Part shown: positions 1 to 9,446 of the stretch, in pieces
Position numbering within the stretch: the stretch's first letter is position 1
Layout: every line of letters starts with the position of its first letter
Assembly (NCBI GenBank): GCA_030674155.1
Contig: CM060325.1
Span: 18,586,746-18,615,010 of the forward strand
DNA: 28,265 nucleotides
Source: Stramonita haemastoma
Taxonomy: Eukaryota; Mollusca; Gastropoda; Neogastropoda; Muricidae
Reading direction: 5' to 3'
The notes under the pieces: generated by a model
What the model was told of the DNA's origin: nothing
Seen by the model: only the letters and a program-made list of their open reading frames with translations
Databases searched by the model: none
Position numbers and translations under genes: made by a program

Positions 1-660
1 TATCCCAGAGAGTAGAGAAAAAAGGGTAATATCCAGAGAGTAAAAAAGGGACAGTATCCAGACAGCAGAAAAAGGGGACAGAAACAGGGTATCCAGAGAA
101 AAAGGGACAGTACAGAGGTTATCCAGAGTAATAAAAAGTGACAGGGTTATCCCAGAGAAATAAGGGACAGAACAGGGGTTATCCCAGAGAAATAAGGGAC
201 AGTACAGAGGTTATCCCAGAGAAATAAGGGACAGTACAGAGGTTATTCCAGAGAAATCAGGGACAGTTATGGGTTATCCCAGAAGAAAGGGACAGTCAGG
301 GTTATTCCAGAGAGTACAGAAAATGGGAACATTACAGGGGTCATCCAGAGAAAAGGGGAGGACAGGGGTTATCCCAGAGAGCAGAGAAAAAGGGGGACAA
401 TATCCCAGAGAATAGTGAAAAAAGGGACAGTATCCCAGAGAATAGAGAAAAAAAAGGGACAGTATCCAAGGGAAAAGGATAGAGGAAAAAAGGGGCGAGG
501 GGCTATCCCAGAGAGTAGAGAAAAAGGGGACAGTATCTCATACAGTAGAAAAAAAGGGGACAGACAGTACAGAGGTTATCCCAGAGAGTCAAGGTCTGAG
601 GCAATCTCCATGACATATTATGGACAGACCACAGAGCAAGGACACCAGACAGTGAGCAGG
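1..660. repeat. degenerate 32-bp minisatellite (left end outside window)
   Basis: The tract is built from variants of a unit with the words TTATCCCAGAGA, AAGGGACAG and TACAGAGG. Three units in register begin at 177, 209 and 241, exactly 32 bp apart. Elsewhere the unit varies in length by internal A-run and AGAGTA changes. The array runs off the left edge of the window. An 82-codon open frame at 415-663 is only a translation of the repeat (Lys-Gly-Arg-Glu rich) and I do not call it a gene. Confidence 0.85.
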
Positions 661-755
661 TAGAGGGCAGGGGCAGGGAGGAAAAATGGAACTAACGTCA
701 CACACATGCTGCTACCTGACTTGGACACTTAATTATAAGCGTCAAGAGTAGGGTT

Positions 756-765
756 CCCCCCCCCC

Positions 766-840
<75 letters not shown>
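756..840. repeat. poly-C then (CT)n microsatellite
   Basis: Eleven C residues (756-766) run directly into a CT dinucleotide array with a few slips, ending at 840. The array is mirror-symmetric homopyrimidine sequence. Confidence 0.9.
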
Positions 841-844
<4 letters not shown>

Positions 845-1132
845 TTCTCTCCTCCCAGGTAAATAATTAATTAACGCGATTATCCTAGCTGTGTTTAACC
901 TCAGCAAAACTGATACCCTACCTAGACAAGGTTATAGGATCAAGGCTCAACTCTTCTTCGTCTTCTTCTATTTGTCCAACCTTCACCCAGGTTTAAGCCA
1001 TTAAGCCCCTACCAAGTAAGGCCCAGCGCATCCATCCGACTTGCGTGCGTAGGGGAAAATGGTTTTATTATTTTTTTAAAGTCTTTTCGGTTAAAAAATA
1101 AAAGCAATAGATTAATGGACTAAAACGGCAGA
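841..1132. other. unique sequence, no gene seen
   Basis: Moderately AT-rich high-complexity sequence lies between the CT array and the first SINE. It has only short open frames and no splice-bounded coding segment that I could recognise. Confidence 0.5.
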
Positions 1133-1590
1133 AATTTGGTTTACAACCACTTAAAGTCACGGCAGATTTCTCTGCGTGAAATTCGGACTGCTCTTCCGGG
1201 GAGGCATGTAGCTACAAGAGCAGCACCACCATTATTTTTTTTTGTCTGCAGCTGTATTTATTCCCTATTAGAGGTTATATATATTATATTATTATATTCT
1301 ATAAATATATGTTATATATATATATATATATATATATACATAATTTTGCCAGGGACAACTCTGTTGTTGTTGTGTTTTTGTTTTTTTAAAGAGCGCTAAA
1401 TAAATTTGTATAACACACGGGACCTCGGTTTATCATCCTATCCGAAAGACTAGCACCCAGACCACCACTCATGGTCTAATGGATGGGGGGAAAAGTTTGG
1501 GCTCAAACAGGGGTCGAACCACCGCACACTTCCGACGCGGACATTTCGCTTTCTAGTCAGGCACGTTAGCTCTAGACCATCGATCCACTG
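1133..1590 (-). mobile_element. SINE-A copy 1, full-length, decayed, with TA insert
   Basis: Read on the minus strand, this is a tRNA-headed SINE. The RNA polymerase III box A-like word TGGTCTAGAGC is at 1579-1569 and the box B-like word GGTTCGACCC is at 1520-1511. The body contains the core CCGAGGTCCCGTGTG (about 1410-1427). The tail contains AGCAGTCCGAATTTCACGCA, matching the tail of the copies at 4085 and 16971. The copy spans head to tail, but its middle (1270-1338) has been replaced or expanded by an AT/TA microsatellite. Family assignment rests on within-window comparison; the taxonomic link to gastropods is from memory. Confidence 0.8.
1270..1338. repeat. AT-rich / (TA)n expansion inside SINE-A copy 1
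   Basis: A run of ATATTATATT-like words ends in a clean TA array (1313-1338). It sits exactly where other SINE-A copies carry a short AT-rich stretch, so it probably grew within the SINE. Confidence 0.8.
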
Positions 1591-1591
1591 T

Positions 1592-1732
1592 AAATGACAA
1601 GAAGGGGTGACAGGAAGAAAGAAACAAGGCAGAAACAAAAAGAGGGTTGGCAAATATGGAATTCCTAGCACAGAATTTCCAGAATGTGGGGATGCTATTT
1701 ATACTGGCAGGTTCCTGGCATTCCCATGGAGG
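1592..1732 (+). repeat. unclassified dispersed repeat, copy 1 (inverted partner at 20660-20800)
   Basis: About 140 bp aligns to the reverse complement of 20660-20800 at roughly 80% identity by eye. Shared words include GAAGGGGTGACA, GGAATTCC, GCACAGAATT, CCAGAA, GTGGGG and ACTGGCAGG. It begins directly after the SINE-A head. No tRNA-like head, coding potential or terminal inverted repeat is visible, so its class is unknown. Confidence 0.7.
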
Positions 1733-2074
1733 AACATTTTATGTTAGCTTCGACTTTGGACCCTACAGAGAGAATACGAGGCAGGCTAATACACACAGAA
1801 TCCTCAAAAACACTCAAGATTAAAAAAAAATAATGGTTTCAATTCAACCAAATGCATGATGATAAACCCAGAGTTTGCTGGGACTTGCGTTTTGAAAAAT
1901 CAAAACTTTCGCACCTAGAGTAAAGTAAAAAGTCACAGAACTCTTCCCCACCCCACCCCATCCTACCCCCTCCCCACCCCCCACCTCTAACCCCACAACA
2001 AACATCACACAAACACGTACACACTCATACAACCCTTACTGTCCAATTTCCACAATACTGGCAAAGGCTTGGGT
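1733..2074. other. unique sequence with small hairpin; no gene
   Basis: High-complexity sequence grades into a C/A-rich low-complexity stretch (1945-2035). A small perfect hairpin lies at 1889-1906: a 7-bp stem GTTTTGA/TCAAAAC around a four-A loop. No coding segment is supported; the open frames through 1839-2032 are antisense reads of the CCCCACC-rich stretch. Confidence 0.5.
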
Positions 2075-2424
2075 AAAAAAGTAAAGGTAAAGCTATCCCA
2101 TAACCTTCTGTGGTCATAGGGGAGCGCGGTATCAGACACCTCAACTTCTCCAGGAGCAGCATATTGAGGGCGGTGGCGCCCATCTCCTCTCCCTCGCTGC
2201 TTAACCTTCCCTGACCCTAAAAGAGGGCAGGTACCATATCATGTATGTGAGTGAGTGATGACCTATTAACAGCTCAGTAAACTGGGGGGGACTGTACTGA
2301 GGCCAAGGTTTTCAAACGGTCACCCATCTACTTGGTAACCACGCTCGATGCTGCTTAAACTTTAGCTTGGGGGGGGGGGAAAGCGAGAGTGCTCTGACCA
2401 ACTGAACGAGCCTATCCCGTCCCC
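2075..2424 (-). mobile_element. SINE-B copy 1, full-length
   Basis: On the minus strand the order matches the copy at 5825-6127. A tRNA-like head carries a D-arm word (GTTCAGTTGGTCAGAGC, 2410-2391). It is followed by AAGCAGCAT, GGGTGACCGTTTG and CAGTACAGT, then GCAGCGAGGGAGAGGAGATG, GCCCTCAATATGCTG and a GGGATAGCTTTACC tail. Length is about 350 bp. Scattered substitutions and indels mark it as an old copy. Confidence 0.85.
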
Positions 2425-2760
2425 AAGGCTTTAGGGTAGAGGGTGAGGAGCTAAAAAAACAACAACAGAAGCATCATCCCCTGAAACAATACAACCCAAC
2501 ATGATGGACAACACTGCAAGACAGCGACAGAAGAGAGAACCCCACCGGTAGTGACGTTACAAGCCAGTCACCTGACGTGGCTGACCAATCAACACCTTGT
2601 TTTGGGCTCCAGGTATGTAGTAGTAACATCATCAACACGTCACTTCTCTTCTTCCCCGACAACCTTCAACCCCTCACTCCCCTCCCTCCCCACCCCCCTC
2701 CTTCGACATCTTTCTCTGCATTCCTCTGACTTACAATAGTGTCACTGGACAGGTGACTGA
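2425..2760. other. unique island between SINE-B and purine tract
   Basis: High-complexity sequence holds the TGACGT cluster listed separately, followed by a pyrimidine-rich stretch (2640-2720). Short open frames on both strands (about 62 codons) have no recognisable motifs. Confidence 0.5.
2552..2642. promoter_or_regulatory. candidate CRE-like cluster: three TGACGT cores plus CCAAT
   Basis: TGACGT occurs at 2552-2557 and 2573-2578, and as its reverse complement ACGTCA at 2637-2642. A CCAAT box (ACCAATCAA) is centred at 2587. TGACGT is the core bound by CREB/ATF-type bZIP proteins, and CCAAT is bound by NF-Y; these are family facts. That the cluster is functional is inference, since no adjacent exon is visible. 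Confidence 0.3.
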
Positions 2761-2977
2761 TTGCACAAGGTTGAGGGTGTGTGTGGTGTGGTTAGGGGTT
2801 AGGGGGTGGGGGGTGTTGTGTGTGTGGTTGGGGGGGGGGGGTTGGGGGGAGGAGAGAGAGGAATGGGGTGGGGAGGGGTGGGGTGGGGAGGGGAGAGGAG
2901 GAGGAAGGGAGGGAGAGAGGAGAGAGGAGAGAGAGGAGGGAGGGGGGGAGGAGAGGAGAGGGAGGAGGAGAGAGAGA

Positions 2978-3053
<76 letters not shown>

Positions 3054-3110
3054 CAGAAGAGAAGAAGAGAAGAGAGAGGGGGGGGGGGGCAGAAAGAGTG
3101 GGGGAAGGAA
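2761..3110. repeat. G/GA-rich purine tract with (GA)n core
   Basis: TG- and G-rich sequence (2765-2890) passes into GGAGA-type purine sequence. An almost pure GA array follows at 2969-3050, then GAAGA words and a G run. Long open frames in all phases are Arg-Glu or Leu-Ser runs and are not genes. Confidence 0.9.
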
Positions 3111-3139
3111 AGAGAGAAGAACAGACGGGGACAGACAGT

Positions 3140-3720
3140 GGACTGGTGGACAGTAGGAAGTGTGAGTGTGAGGGGTGTGTGGGTGTGGGGGAGTAATTAT
3201 GTGTGTGAGTGTGTTGTGGGATATTTTTATCAACTTTGGAAAGGTGTGTTTATTGGTTGTTATAAGTTAAGATTTTTTCCAGGGTTAAGTCAAAAGGTAT
3301 GCGCATGTTGATGTATGTTGTTGTGATGTGTGTGTTGTGTTGTTGTGTGTGTTGTGTATGATGTATGTTGTATGTGCTGTATGTTGTGTGTTGTGCTGTT
3401 GTATGTGTGTATGTTGTTGTATGTATGTATGTATGTATTATGTGCATGCATGATGTATGATGTGATGTATGTATGATGATTGATGTATGTATGTATGTAT
3501 GTATGTATGTATGTATGATGATGTATGATGAATATGATGTATGTATGTATGTATGTATGTATGTATGTATGTATGTATGTATGTATGTATGTATGTATGT
3601 ATGTTGTGGAGTAGGTAGGTAGGTAGGTAGGTGGTAGGTAGGTAGTAGTAGGTAGGTTAGTTAGGTAGGTACGGTTGTTGTCTGTCTGTGTCTGTCTGTT
3701 GTCTGTCTGTCTTCTGCTCT
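3140..3720. repeat. TG-rich, (ATGT)n, (GGTA)n and (CTGT)n compound array
   Basis: TGTGTTG-type sequence (3165-3420) leads into a long ATGT tetranucleotide array (about 3420-3605) broken by ATGATG. A short GGTA array follows (3611-3670), then CTGT repeats (3678-3712). A 195-codon minus-strand frame through it is Thr-Tyr-Ile-His repeat and is rejected as a gene. Confidence 0.9.
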
Positions 3721-4084
3721 GTCTCTTCTCTACCTGCCTCCCTGTCAGACTTCTCCCTGTCCTCCTCATCCACCAGCATCCCCCCAAACTCACACAAACT
3801 TGATTTAAAAAAACAACTGCATCAACAACCACTCCACACACACACACACAGTCACCACACATAAAACTAAAAGCCACAAAGTTGAACAGCTGACGTTAAA
3901 TCACATTTAGTTAACTAATAAACCCCTGACCGCCCCATACTGTAATATATAATATACACACACCCCACAAAGCACCCCGCCCCTACACCCTTAAACAATC
4001 CCTTCCCACTCATTACGCCCCTTCTCCGCCCCCTAATTTTTCTTTCCCCCCTGTCTTTATCGTGTCAAAGTGATCTCTGCATCC
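3721..4084. other. mixed unique and AC-rich sequence, no gene
   Basis: Pyrimidine-rich and AC-rich sequence surrounds a short AT-rich unique segment (3860-3960). I see no coding or RNA-gene signal. Confidence 0.5.
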
Positions 4085-4325
4085 TCTAGACCGCTGGTCT
4101 AGACAGGTTATAACGCACCTGCCTAAAATGCCAAAAAATGTGGGTTGCAAGTGTGGCGGTGGTTCGATCCCCGTATATGCCAGATACTTTTTCCTCCTAT
4201 CCATTATTAGACCATGAGTGGTGGTCTGGGAGGGTGGGTGGTGGTGGTGGTGGTGGTGGTGGTAATATAAAGTTTGCTCCCCCTATAACGTAGAGCAGCC
4301 CTAATTTCATGCAAAGAACAACCCT
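4085..4325 (+). mobile_element. SINE-A copy 2, middle lost to a (GGT)n array
   Basis: The plus-strand tRNA-like head has box A-like TGGTCTAGACAGG (from 4095) and box B GGTTCGATCC (4161-4170). The conserved ATTAGACCATGAGTGGTGG stretch follows. The element then jumps through a GGT array (about 4232-4263) straight to the family tail GAGCAGCCCTAATTTCATGC (about 4292-4312). The central core present in copies 1 and 4 is missing. Confidence 0.8.
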
Positions 4326-4337
4326 GCATTGCATGTA

Positions 4338-4435
4338 TCTGTGTATGTATGCATGTATGTATGTATGTATGTATGTATGTATGTATGTATGTATGTATGT
4401 ATGTATTATGTATGTATGTATGTTGTTGTGTTGTG

Positions 4436-4503
<68 letters not shown>

Positions 4504-4513
4504 GGGGGGGGGG
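4338..4513. repeat. (ATGT)n-(GT)n-(G)15 compound microsatellite
   Basis: An ATGT array starts just after the SINE-A tail. It passes through TTGTG into a long GT array that ends at 4497. A single C is followed by a 15-base G run. Confidence 0.95.
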
Positions 4514-4830
4514 AGGTCGATCTCCGTTTGCGCCCGAATAGCAAAATGTTGCTGCTCTTGATAAATGGTGGTTGTTTTATATTGTATATATCATACATCC
4601 TCATGCAAAAAAACTGCCAGTATAGGGTCTCGATTATTGCTTCTTTCGAAAGACTAGTATCCGCCAGGCCCCTTACTCATTTATTCGTGATAGAAAATGG
4701 TAAATGGGGTATTGGGGTAGGGGGGGGGAGGGGAGGAAGGAAATTTGAAAAAATCCCTCAAAGTAATTTTATGTGGCACGAAGAAGGTTGAGATTATTGT
4801 TGTTTCTACCCAGTTGACAAAGAATCCATA
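4514..4830. other. mostly unique sequence; possible SINE-A relic
   Basis: No gene is visible. Around 4645-4700 the words CGAAAGACTAGTATCC and CTTACTCAT resemble the minus-strand SINE-A segment CGAAAGACTAGCACCC...CCACTCAT of copy 1. This suggests a heavily decayed fragment, but the match is short. Confidence 0.35.
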
Positions 4831-4832
4831 AA

Positions 4833-4833
<1 letters not shown>

Positions 4834-4892
<59 letters not shown>

Positions 4893-5030
4893 TGGTGTGT
4901 GTGTGTGTGTGTGTGGTGTATGTGCGTGTGGTGTATGTGTATATGTGCGTGTGTGTGTGTGTGTTTGTGTGTGTGTTGTGTGTGTGTGTTTGTGGCTGCG
5001 TGGGTGGGTGGGTGAGTGTGTTCCCACTTT
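4834..5030. repeat. (GT)n array
   Basis: A pure GT array (4834-4890) continues as interrupted GTGTGG/GTGCGT sequence and ends in GGGTGGGTGGG. Reading frames give Cys-Val runs only. Confidence 0.95.
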
Positions 5031-5039
5031 TGTTAAAAA

Positions 5040-5506
5040 AAAGTCTTTATCACATACACAGAATAACAAACAAACGCACATGCAAGAACCTCGAACAGCA
5101 ATACATGTGCAGAGACACGTGTACAAACAGTGCTTCTGACCACCCCACCTCCCACCTGCAATCTCCACACAAACACACACACACCACTATGACACACACA
5201 GAATAACAAACACAATACTACAAACACAACACACAGCAGACTCCACACACACAAACAAAACACACACACAAACACACAGACACACTCTGACATAACATTA
5301 CAAAAACACACCAGACACAGACACCACACCACACACCACACACACACACACACACACATACACAACACACTGACACACAACATCACACACAACAACATAC
5401 ATATACAACACCCATCCCCCACACACACACACTGACATAACATTACAAAACACACACACACACACACACACACAGACAACAACACACACGACACAACTTA
5501 CACACA

Positions 5507-5571
<65 letters not shown>

Positions 5572-5572
5572 A
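5040..5572. repeat. (AC)n-rich tract with weak 140-145 bp higher order
   Basis: Imperfect AC-rich sequence ends in a pure AC array at about 5508-5568. The word CTGACATAACATTACAAAA occurs at 5287 and 5432 (145 bp apart), and CAGAATAACAAAC occurs near 5059 and 5199 (140 bp apart). This hints at an older, longer repeat unit beneath the dinucleotide pattern. Confidence 0.85.
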
Positions 5573-5665
5573 GTGAGCACTGTGGTTTTACCTTCACTCT
5601 TACACCTCGACAGCCACCAAGGGTTTAGTACAACAGACATATTTATCAGGCTGACCGCCCACCAG

Positions 5666-5765
5666 NNNNNNNNNNNNNNNNNNNNNNNNNNNNNNNNNNN
5701 NNNNNNNNNNNNNNNNNNNNNNNNNNNNNNNNNNNNNNNNNNNNNNNNNNNNNNNNNNNNNNNNN
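5666..5765. other. assembly gap of 100 N
   Basis: Exactly 100 N characters separate two unique flanks, close to a pure AC array. A round 100 is a common placeholder for a gap of unknown size, so distances across it should not be trusted. Confidence 0.98.
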
Positions 5766-5824
5766 TTGATTTGGATTCCCTTCTCTTTGATTGAATTGAT
5801 TTGATGCCCTTCTCTTTTCTCTTT

Positions 5825-6127
5825 GCGGGATAGCTCCGTGGTCAGAGCGCTTGCTTTCCTCCAAGCTAAGGTTAAGCAGCATACATTGAGCATGGTTAGT
5901 TACCCAGGGTGACCGTTGGCGTGCCTGGCTTCAGTACAGTTCCACAGTTCACCCAGCTGTAAATGGGTACCTGCCTGTTTTAGAGTCGGGGAAGGAAGGT
6001 AAAGCAGCGAGGGAGAGGAGATGGGCGCCGCCCTCAATATGCTGGCCCCCTAGAGAAGCTGAGGTCTCTGAATGCCTCGCTCCCAACGACCGCATTAGTT
6101 ATGGGACACTTACCTTTTTAAAAAAAT
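5825..6127 (+). mobile_element. SINE-B copy 2, full-length
   Basis: The plus-strand tRNA-like head starts GCGGGATAGCTCCGTGGTCA, with box A-like TAGCTCCGTGG at 5831-5841. A degenerate box B, GGTTAGTTACC, is at 5894-5904. The body has GGGTGACCGTTGG, CAGTACAGTTCC, GCAGCGAGGGAGAGGAGATG and CCCTCAATATGCTGG. It ends with TTATGGGACACTTACC and an A-rich tail. The order is collinear with the minus-strand copy at 2075-2424, which fixes the element's limits. Confidence 0.88.
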
Positions 6128-6437
6128 CCTTGTCTCTTAATAACCACAACTGCTGCAAAGATTTGTTTTTAATTTTTTTTTGCGTTCCATTTTCAATGAT
6201 GACTTTTTATCTCGTGATTATCTGTTTTTTGGGTATGCCATTTTGGTGACTGGACTTTTTTTGGGATTATCTTACGGCATTATTTGAAGAGTGGACCCGT
6301 TGAACTTGGTCCTAAGAGGTTAAAGGCTTTTTTGTTGTGTTTTATGGAGATGTTTACGGGAAAGATTTGACCTCAGACAGTGAGAGGTGAGACTGGGAAG
6401 AGGTAAAGGTTTTGTTGTGAGGAGAGAGATAGGAGAT

Positions 6438-6438
<1 letters not shown>
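6128..6438. other. AT-rich unique sequence, no gene
   Basis: T-rich high-complexity sequence lies downstream of SINE-B. Short open frames only; no recognised element. Confidence 0.5.
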
Positions 6439-6439
<1 letters not shown>

Positions 6440-6485
<46 letters not shown>

Positions 6486-6588
6486 GAGGAGAGAGGAGAG
6501 AGAGAGAGAGAAAGAGAAGAGAGAGAGAGAGAGAGAAAGAGTAAGAAAGAGAGACAGACAGACAGAGACAGAGACAGAGACAGACAGC

Positions 6589-6620
<32 letters not shown>

Positions 6621-6690
6621 GACTGACAGACAGAGACAGAATGAAAGAGAGAGAAAGATAGACAGAGAGACAGAAAAAGAGACAGAGAGA

Positions 6691-6767
<77 letters not shown>

Positions 6768-6827
6768 AGACAGAGAAGACAGACAGACAGAGAAGACAGA
6801 CAGAGACAGACAGACAGAGACAGAGAC

Positions 6828-6875
<48 letters not shown>

Positions 6876-6950
6876 GGGAGCAGGCAGGCAGGAGGCAGGC
6901 AGGCAGCAGCAGGCAGGCAGGCAGACAGACAGACAGACAGGACAGGGACA
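6440..6950. repeat. (GA)n / (ACAG)n compound array
   Basis: GA dinucleotide blocks (6442-6480, 6698-6762) alternate with ACAG tetranucleotide blocks (6552-6620, 6830-6872). The array ends in GGCA repeats (6880-6920). The 238-codon Leu-Ser frame on the minus strand is a translation of the repeat. Confidence 0.95.
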
Positions 6951-7186
6951 GAGAAAAAAGCAAGGCTGGAAGGAAGATGGTAGAAGGATGGGGAAGAAAA
7001 AGAGTGTCTTGCGCTAGACAGCCCCTGATTTGACACTTTTCACAACACCCCTACCTGCTGATTGTTCCCCCCCGGCGTTTTTCAGTCACTTCCTTTACTG
7101 CTGTCAACAGCTTTCACAAGGTAGCTGCTTTTTAGGTCGTTTCCTACTTTCCGTTTTCTTTTCTTTCGTGTGTTTTTTTAATAGCC
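6951..7186. other. unique sequence between microsatellites
   Basis: Purine-rich then T-rich unique sequence with no recognised feature. Confidence 0.45.
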
Positions 7187-7296
7187 TGTCTGTCTGTCTT
7201 TTTGTCTGTCTGTCTGTCTGTCTGTGTCTTTCTCTCTCCTCAGTTGTGTGTGTGTGTATGTGTGTGTAGACATGTGGAGAGAGAGAGAGATAGAGA

Positions 7297-7380
<84 letters not shown>

Positions 7381-7445
7381 GACAGACAGAAGACAGAGAC
7401 AGACAGACAGACAGACAGAATAACGACAGACAGAGACAAGACGAC
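7187..7445. repeat. (CTGT)n, (GT)n, (GA)n and (ACAG)n compound array
   Basis: CTGT repeats (7187-7226) are followed by a short GT stretch. A long GA array (7300-7371) then passes into ACAG repeats through about 7420. Confidence 0.95.
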
Positions 7446-7815
7446 AGAGAACAGTATACAGAGACAAAGACGGACAAGCAGAGACATACAGAGGTACATA
7501 TAGTGTGGGATAGTTGCATGCATATGATGGCGCATGCGTGCACATGTAAGTATAATATTGCATCGAGCGCTTCCCTGCTTGGAAACATACGCTTGCATTT
7601 AAATAATAATTCACAGTAATGACACCTCCCCCATTTACCTTAAGGCAAGGTGATTCTAACCTTCAATGCCTACATGGAACAAGGTATGCCTGAAAATGTG
7701 GTATCAAATTATGCACTTTTATGTGACAATTGGTCTTAACTTTTTGATTGTTTTTCATTTTAGCTGTGCTCGTAATCCACATGAATTTTTCGTGTTTTTG
7801 AGATGATAAAGTATT
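7446..7815. other. unique sequence, no gene
   Basis: High-complexity sequence includes a T-rich stretch (7740-7800). No coding, tRNA-like or SINE signal was found. Confidence 0.5.
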
Positions 7816-8401
7816 TGTATGGTATTGTACTGTATTGTGTTTATTGTATTGCATTATACTGTATTGTATAGATTGTTTTGCATTGCATTGTGTTGAGTTG
7901 CATGCACTGTCTTGTACTGTACTGATGTACTGTACTGTATTATATTGCTTTGTGTTGCATTGCAATGTATTGCATTTATTGTATTTGTATGTCTGTATGT
8001 GCTTGTATTTGTATTTGCATAGTATTGTGCATGTATGGCGTATTGTATTGCATTGTATCTACTGTGTAGATTTTTTATATGTATTATACTGCATTATATT
8101 GTACTGTGTTGCATTGATTGTACTGTATTGTATTGCATCGTATTGCATGCATGTTTTGCATTGATTGTACTGCATTTTATTGTATTGTACTTCATTGAAC
8201 TGCATTGCATTGTTTTGCTTTGTATTGTTTTGCATTATACAGTATTGCACTCATTCTATTGTATTGTATTGCATGTATTGCACTGTTCATATGTACCATG
8301 TATTGTACTGCATTGCATTGTACTGTACAGTACTGCATTGCATTGTGCTGCACTACATGGCACCGTACTGCATTACATTGCACTGTATTGCACTGTATTG
8401 A
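7816..8401. repeat. long five-base-register repeat, consensus (YAYTG)n
   Basis: The tract reads almost throughout as pentamers such as TATTG, CATTG, TACTG and CACTG. From 8311 to 8400 eighteen successive pentamers stay in register with variation mainly at positions 1 and 3. Because five is not a multiple of three, all frames are open for long stretches and give Cys-Leu-Ile-Val-rich translations; these are not genes. Confidence 0.9.
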
Positions 8402-8591
8402 GAACGCCCCCTGCTAGCTGTAAACGCACTGAAGGCACTGTGAAGAAGAAGAAGACGAATTGTGCTTCTCCATTCGTGCAGAGCTGTCGTTAAGACACAG
8501 TGGTCCTCCTTCTCTTGACTAGCAACCATCACAACCCATCAGTCACGCCACACTCCGACCCCCAACCCCAACCCCACCTCCACTCCACACA

Positions 8592-8595
<4 letters not shown>
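8402..8595. other. short unique sequence with C-rich end
   Basis: Unique sequence includes a GAAGAAGAAG word (8445-8455). It ends in ACCCCCAACCCC-type sequence before the AC array. Confidence 0.45.
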
Positions 8596-8626
<31 letters not shown>

Positions 8627-8720
8627 ACCACACACACACAACACACACACGACACACACACACACACACACACAACACACACACACACACAACACACACA
8701 CACACACACACACACACAAC
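8596..8720. repeat. (AC)n array
   Basis: AC dinucleotide array with ACCACC and CGAC interruptions. Confidence 0.95.
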
Positions 8721-9073
8721 ACACGCTTTCCAAACTTCACCACGGACTTTAAGCCACTGCACACAACAAGAGAAAAAGCTCAACTTACAGAAAAGCTAAG
8801 TTAGTTAGAGCGTTTGGACTCGTTTTCTAAAACAACAAACAACACAACACAAACATACCCAGCATGCAGTAACTCCAGGGAAAGGGGGCTTAGCTGGTTT
8901 AAACCAAATAAAATTGTTAACTTACGATCAAAGCACAAATAATAGCTCAGCCCTCACTCGCACCAGGACACAGTGTGGCATGGCTTTAATGTTGGGAGTC
9001 TTCTGCCTTCATCAGTAAGTAGCAGGCAGGCAAGCGGTTCTGAGACTGCTTTATGGGCCATGGATCATTGAGA
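8721..9073. other. unique island, no gene
   Basis: High-complexity sequence contains the 12-bp palindrome TGGTTTAAACCA near 8895. No open frame of note, tRNA-like box pair or SINE homology was found. Confidence 0.5.
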
Positions 9074-9364
9074 TGAGGGACAGGACAGGACAGGACAGGA
9101 TAGGAGACAGAAACAGGCAGGACAGGATGGACAGGACGGGCAGGGCAGGCAGGAAGGGCAGGGCAAGGGCAGGAAACAGGGAAAGGACAGGACAGGATAG
9201 GACAGGAGAGCAGAAGGGCAGGACAGGATTGAGTAGGACAGGATAGGACAGGACAGGACAGGAGGGCAGGGCAGGACAGGACAGGACAGGACAGGACAGG
9301 ACAGGAGACAGGATAGGACAGGGACAAGGGCAGGCGGCAGGGCAGGACAGAGCAGGACAGGACA
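9074..9364. repeat. (GGACA)n pentanucleotide array
   Basis: Pentamers GGACA/GGATA/GGGCA run for nearly 300 bp, cleanest at 9240-9305. The Cys-Pro-Val-Leu-Ser frames on the minus strand are repeat translations. Confidence 0.95.
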
Positions 9365-9446
9365 ATGCAAGGGATGGTATGGGCTTCGTGTTGTGCCCTT
9401 GGTAAGAGCTGCTGTTAGGGGCTGGTAACATAGGAATATTTCATTG

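Noticed and set aside
6320..7036. 238-codon Leu-Ser-rich frame, like a secreted low-complexity protein
   Set aside because: Exactly covers the GA/ACAG array; the plus strand gives Arg-Glu and Asp-Arg-Gln-Thr runs.
7816..8493. Cys-Tyr-Ile-Val-rich frames resembling membrane proteins
   Set aside because: Produced by the (YAYTG)n five-base repeat in several frames and on both strands.
7816..9364. Telomere-like arrays among the pentanucleotide repeats
   Set aside because: No TTAGGG-type unit is present; the pentamers are YAYTG and GGACA.
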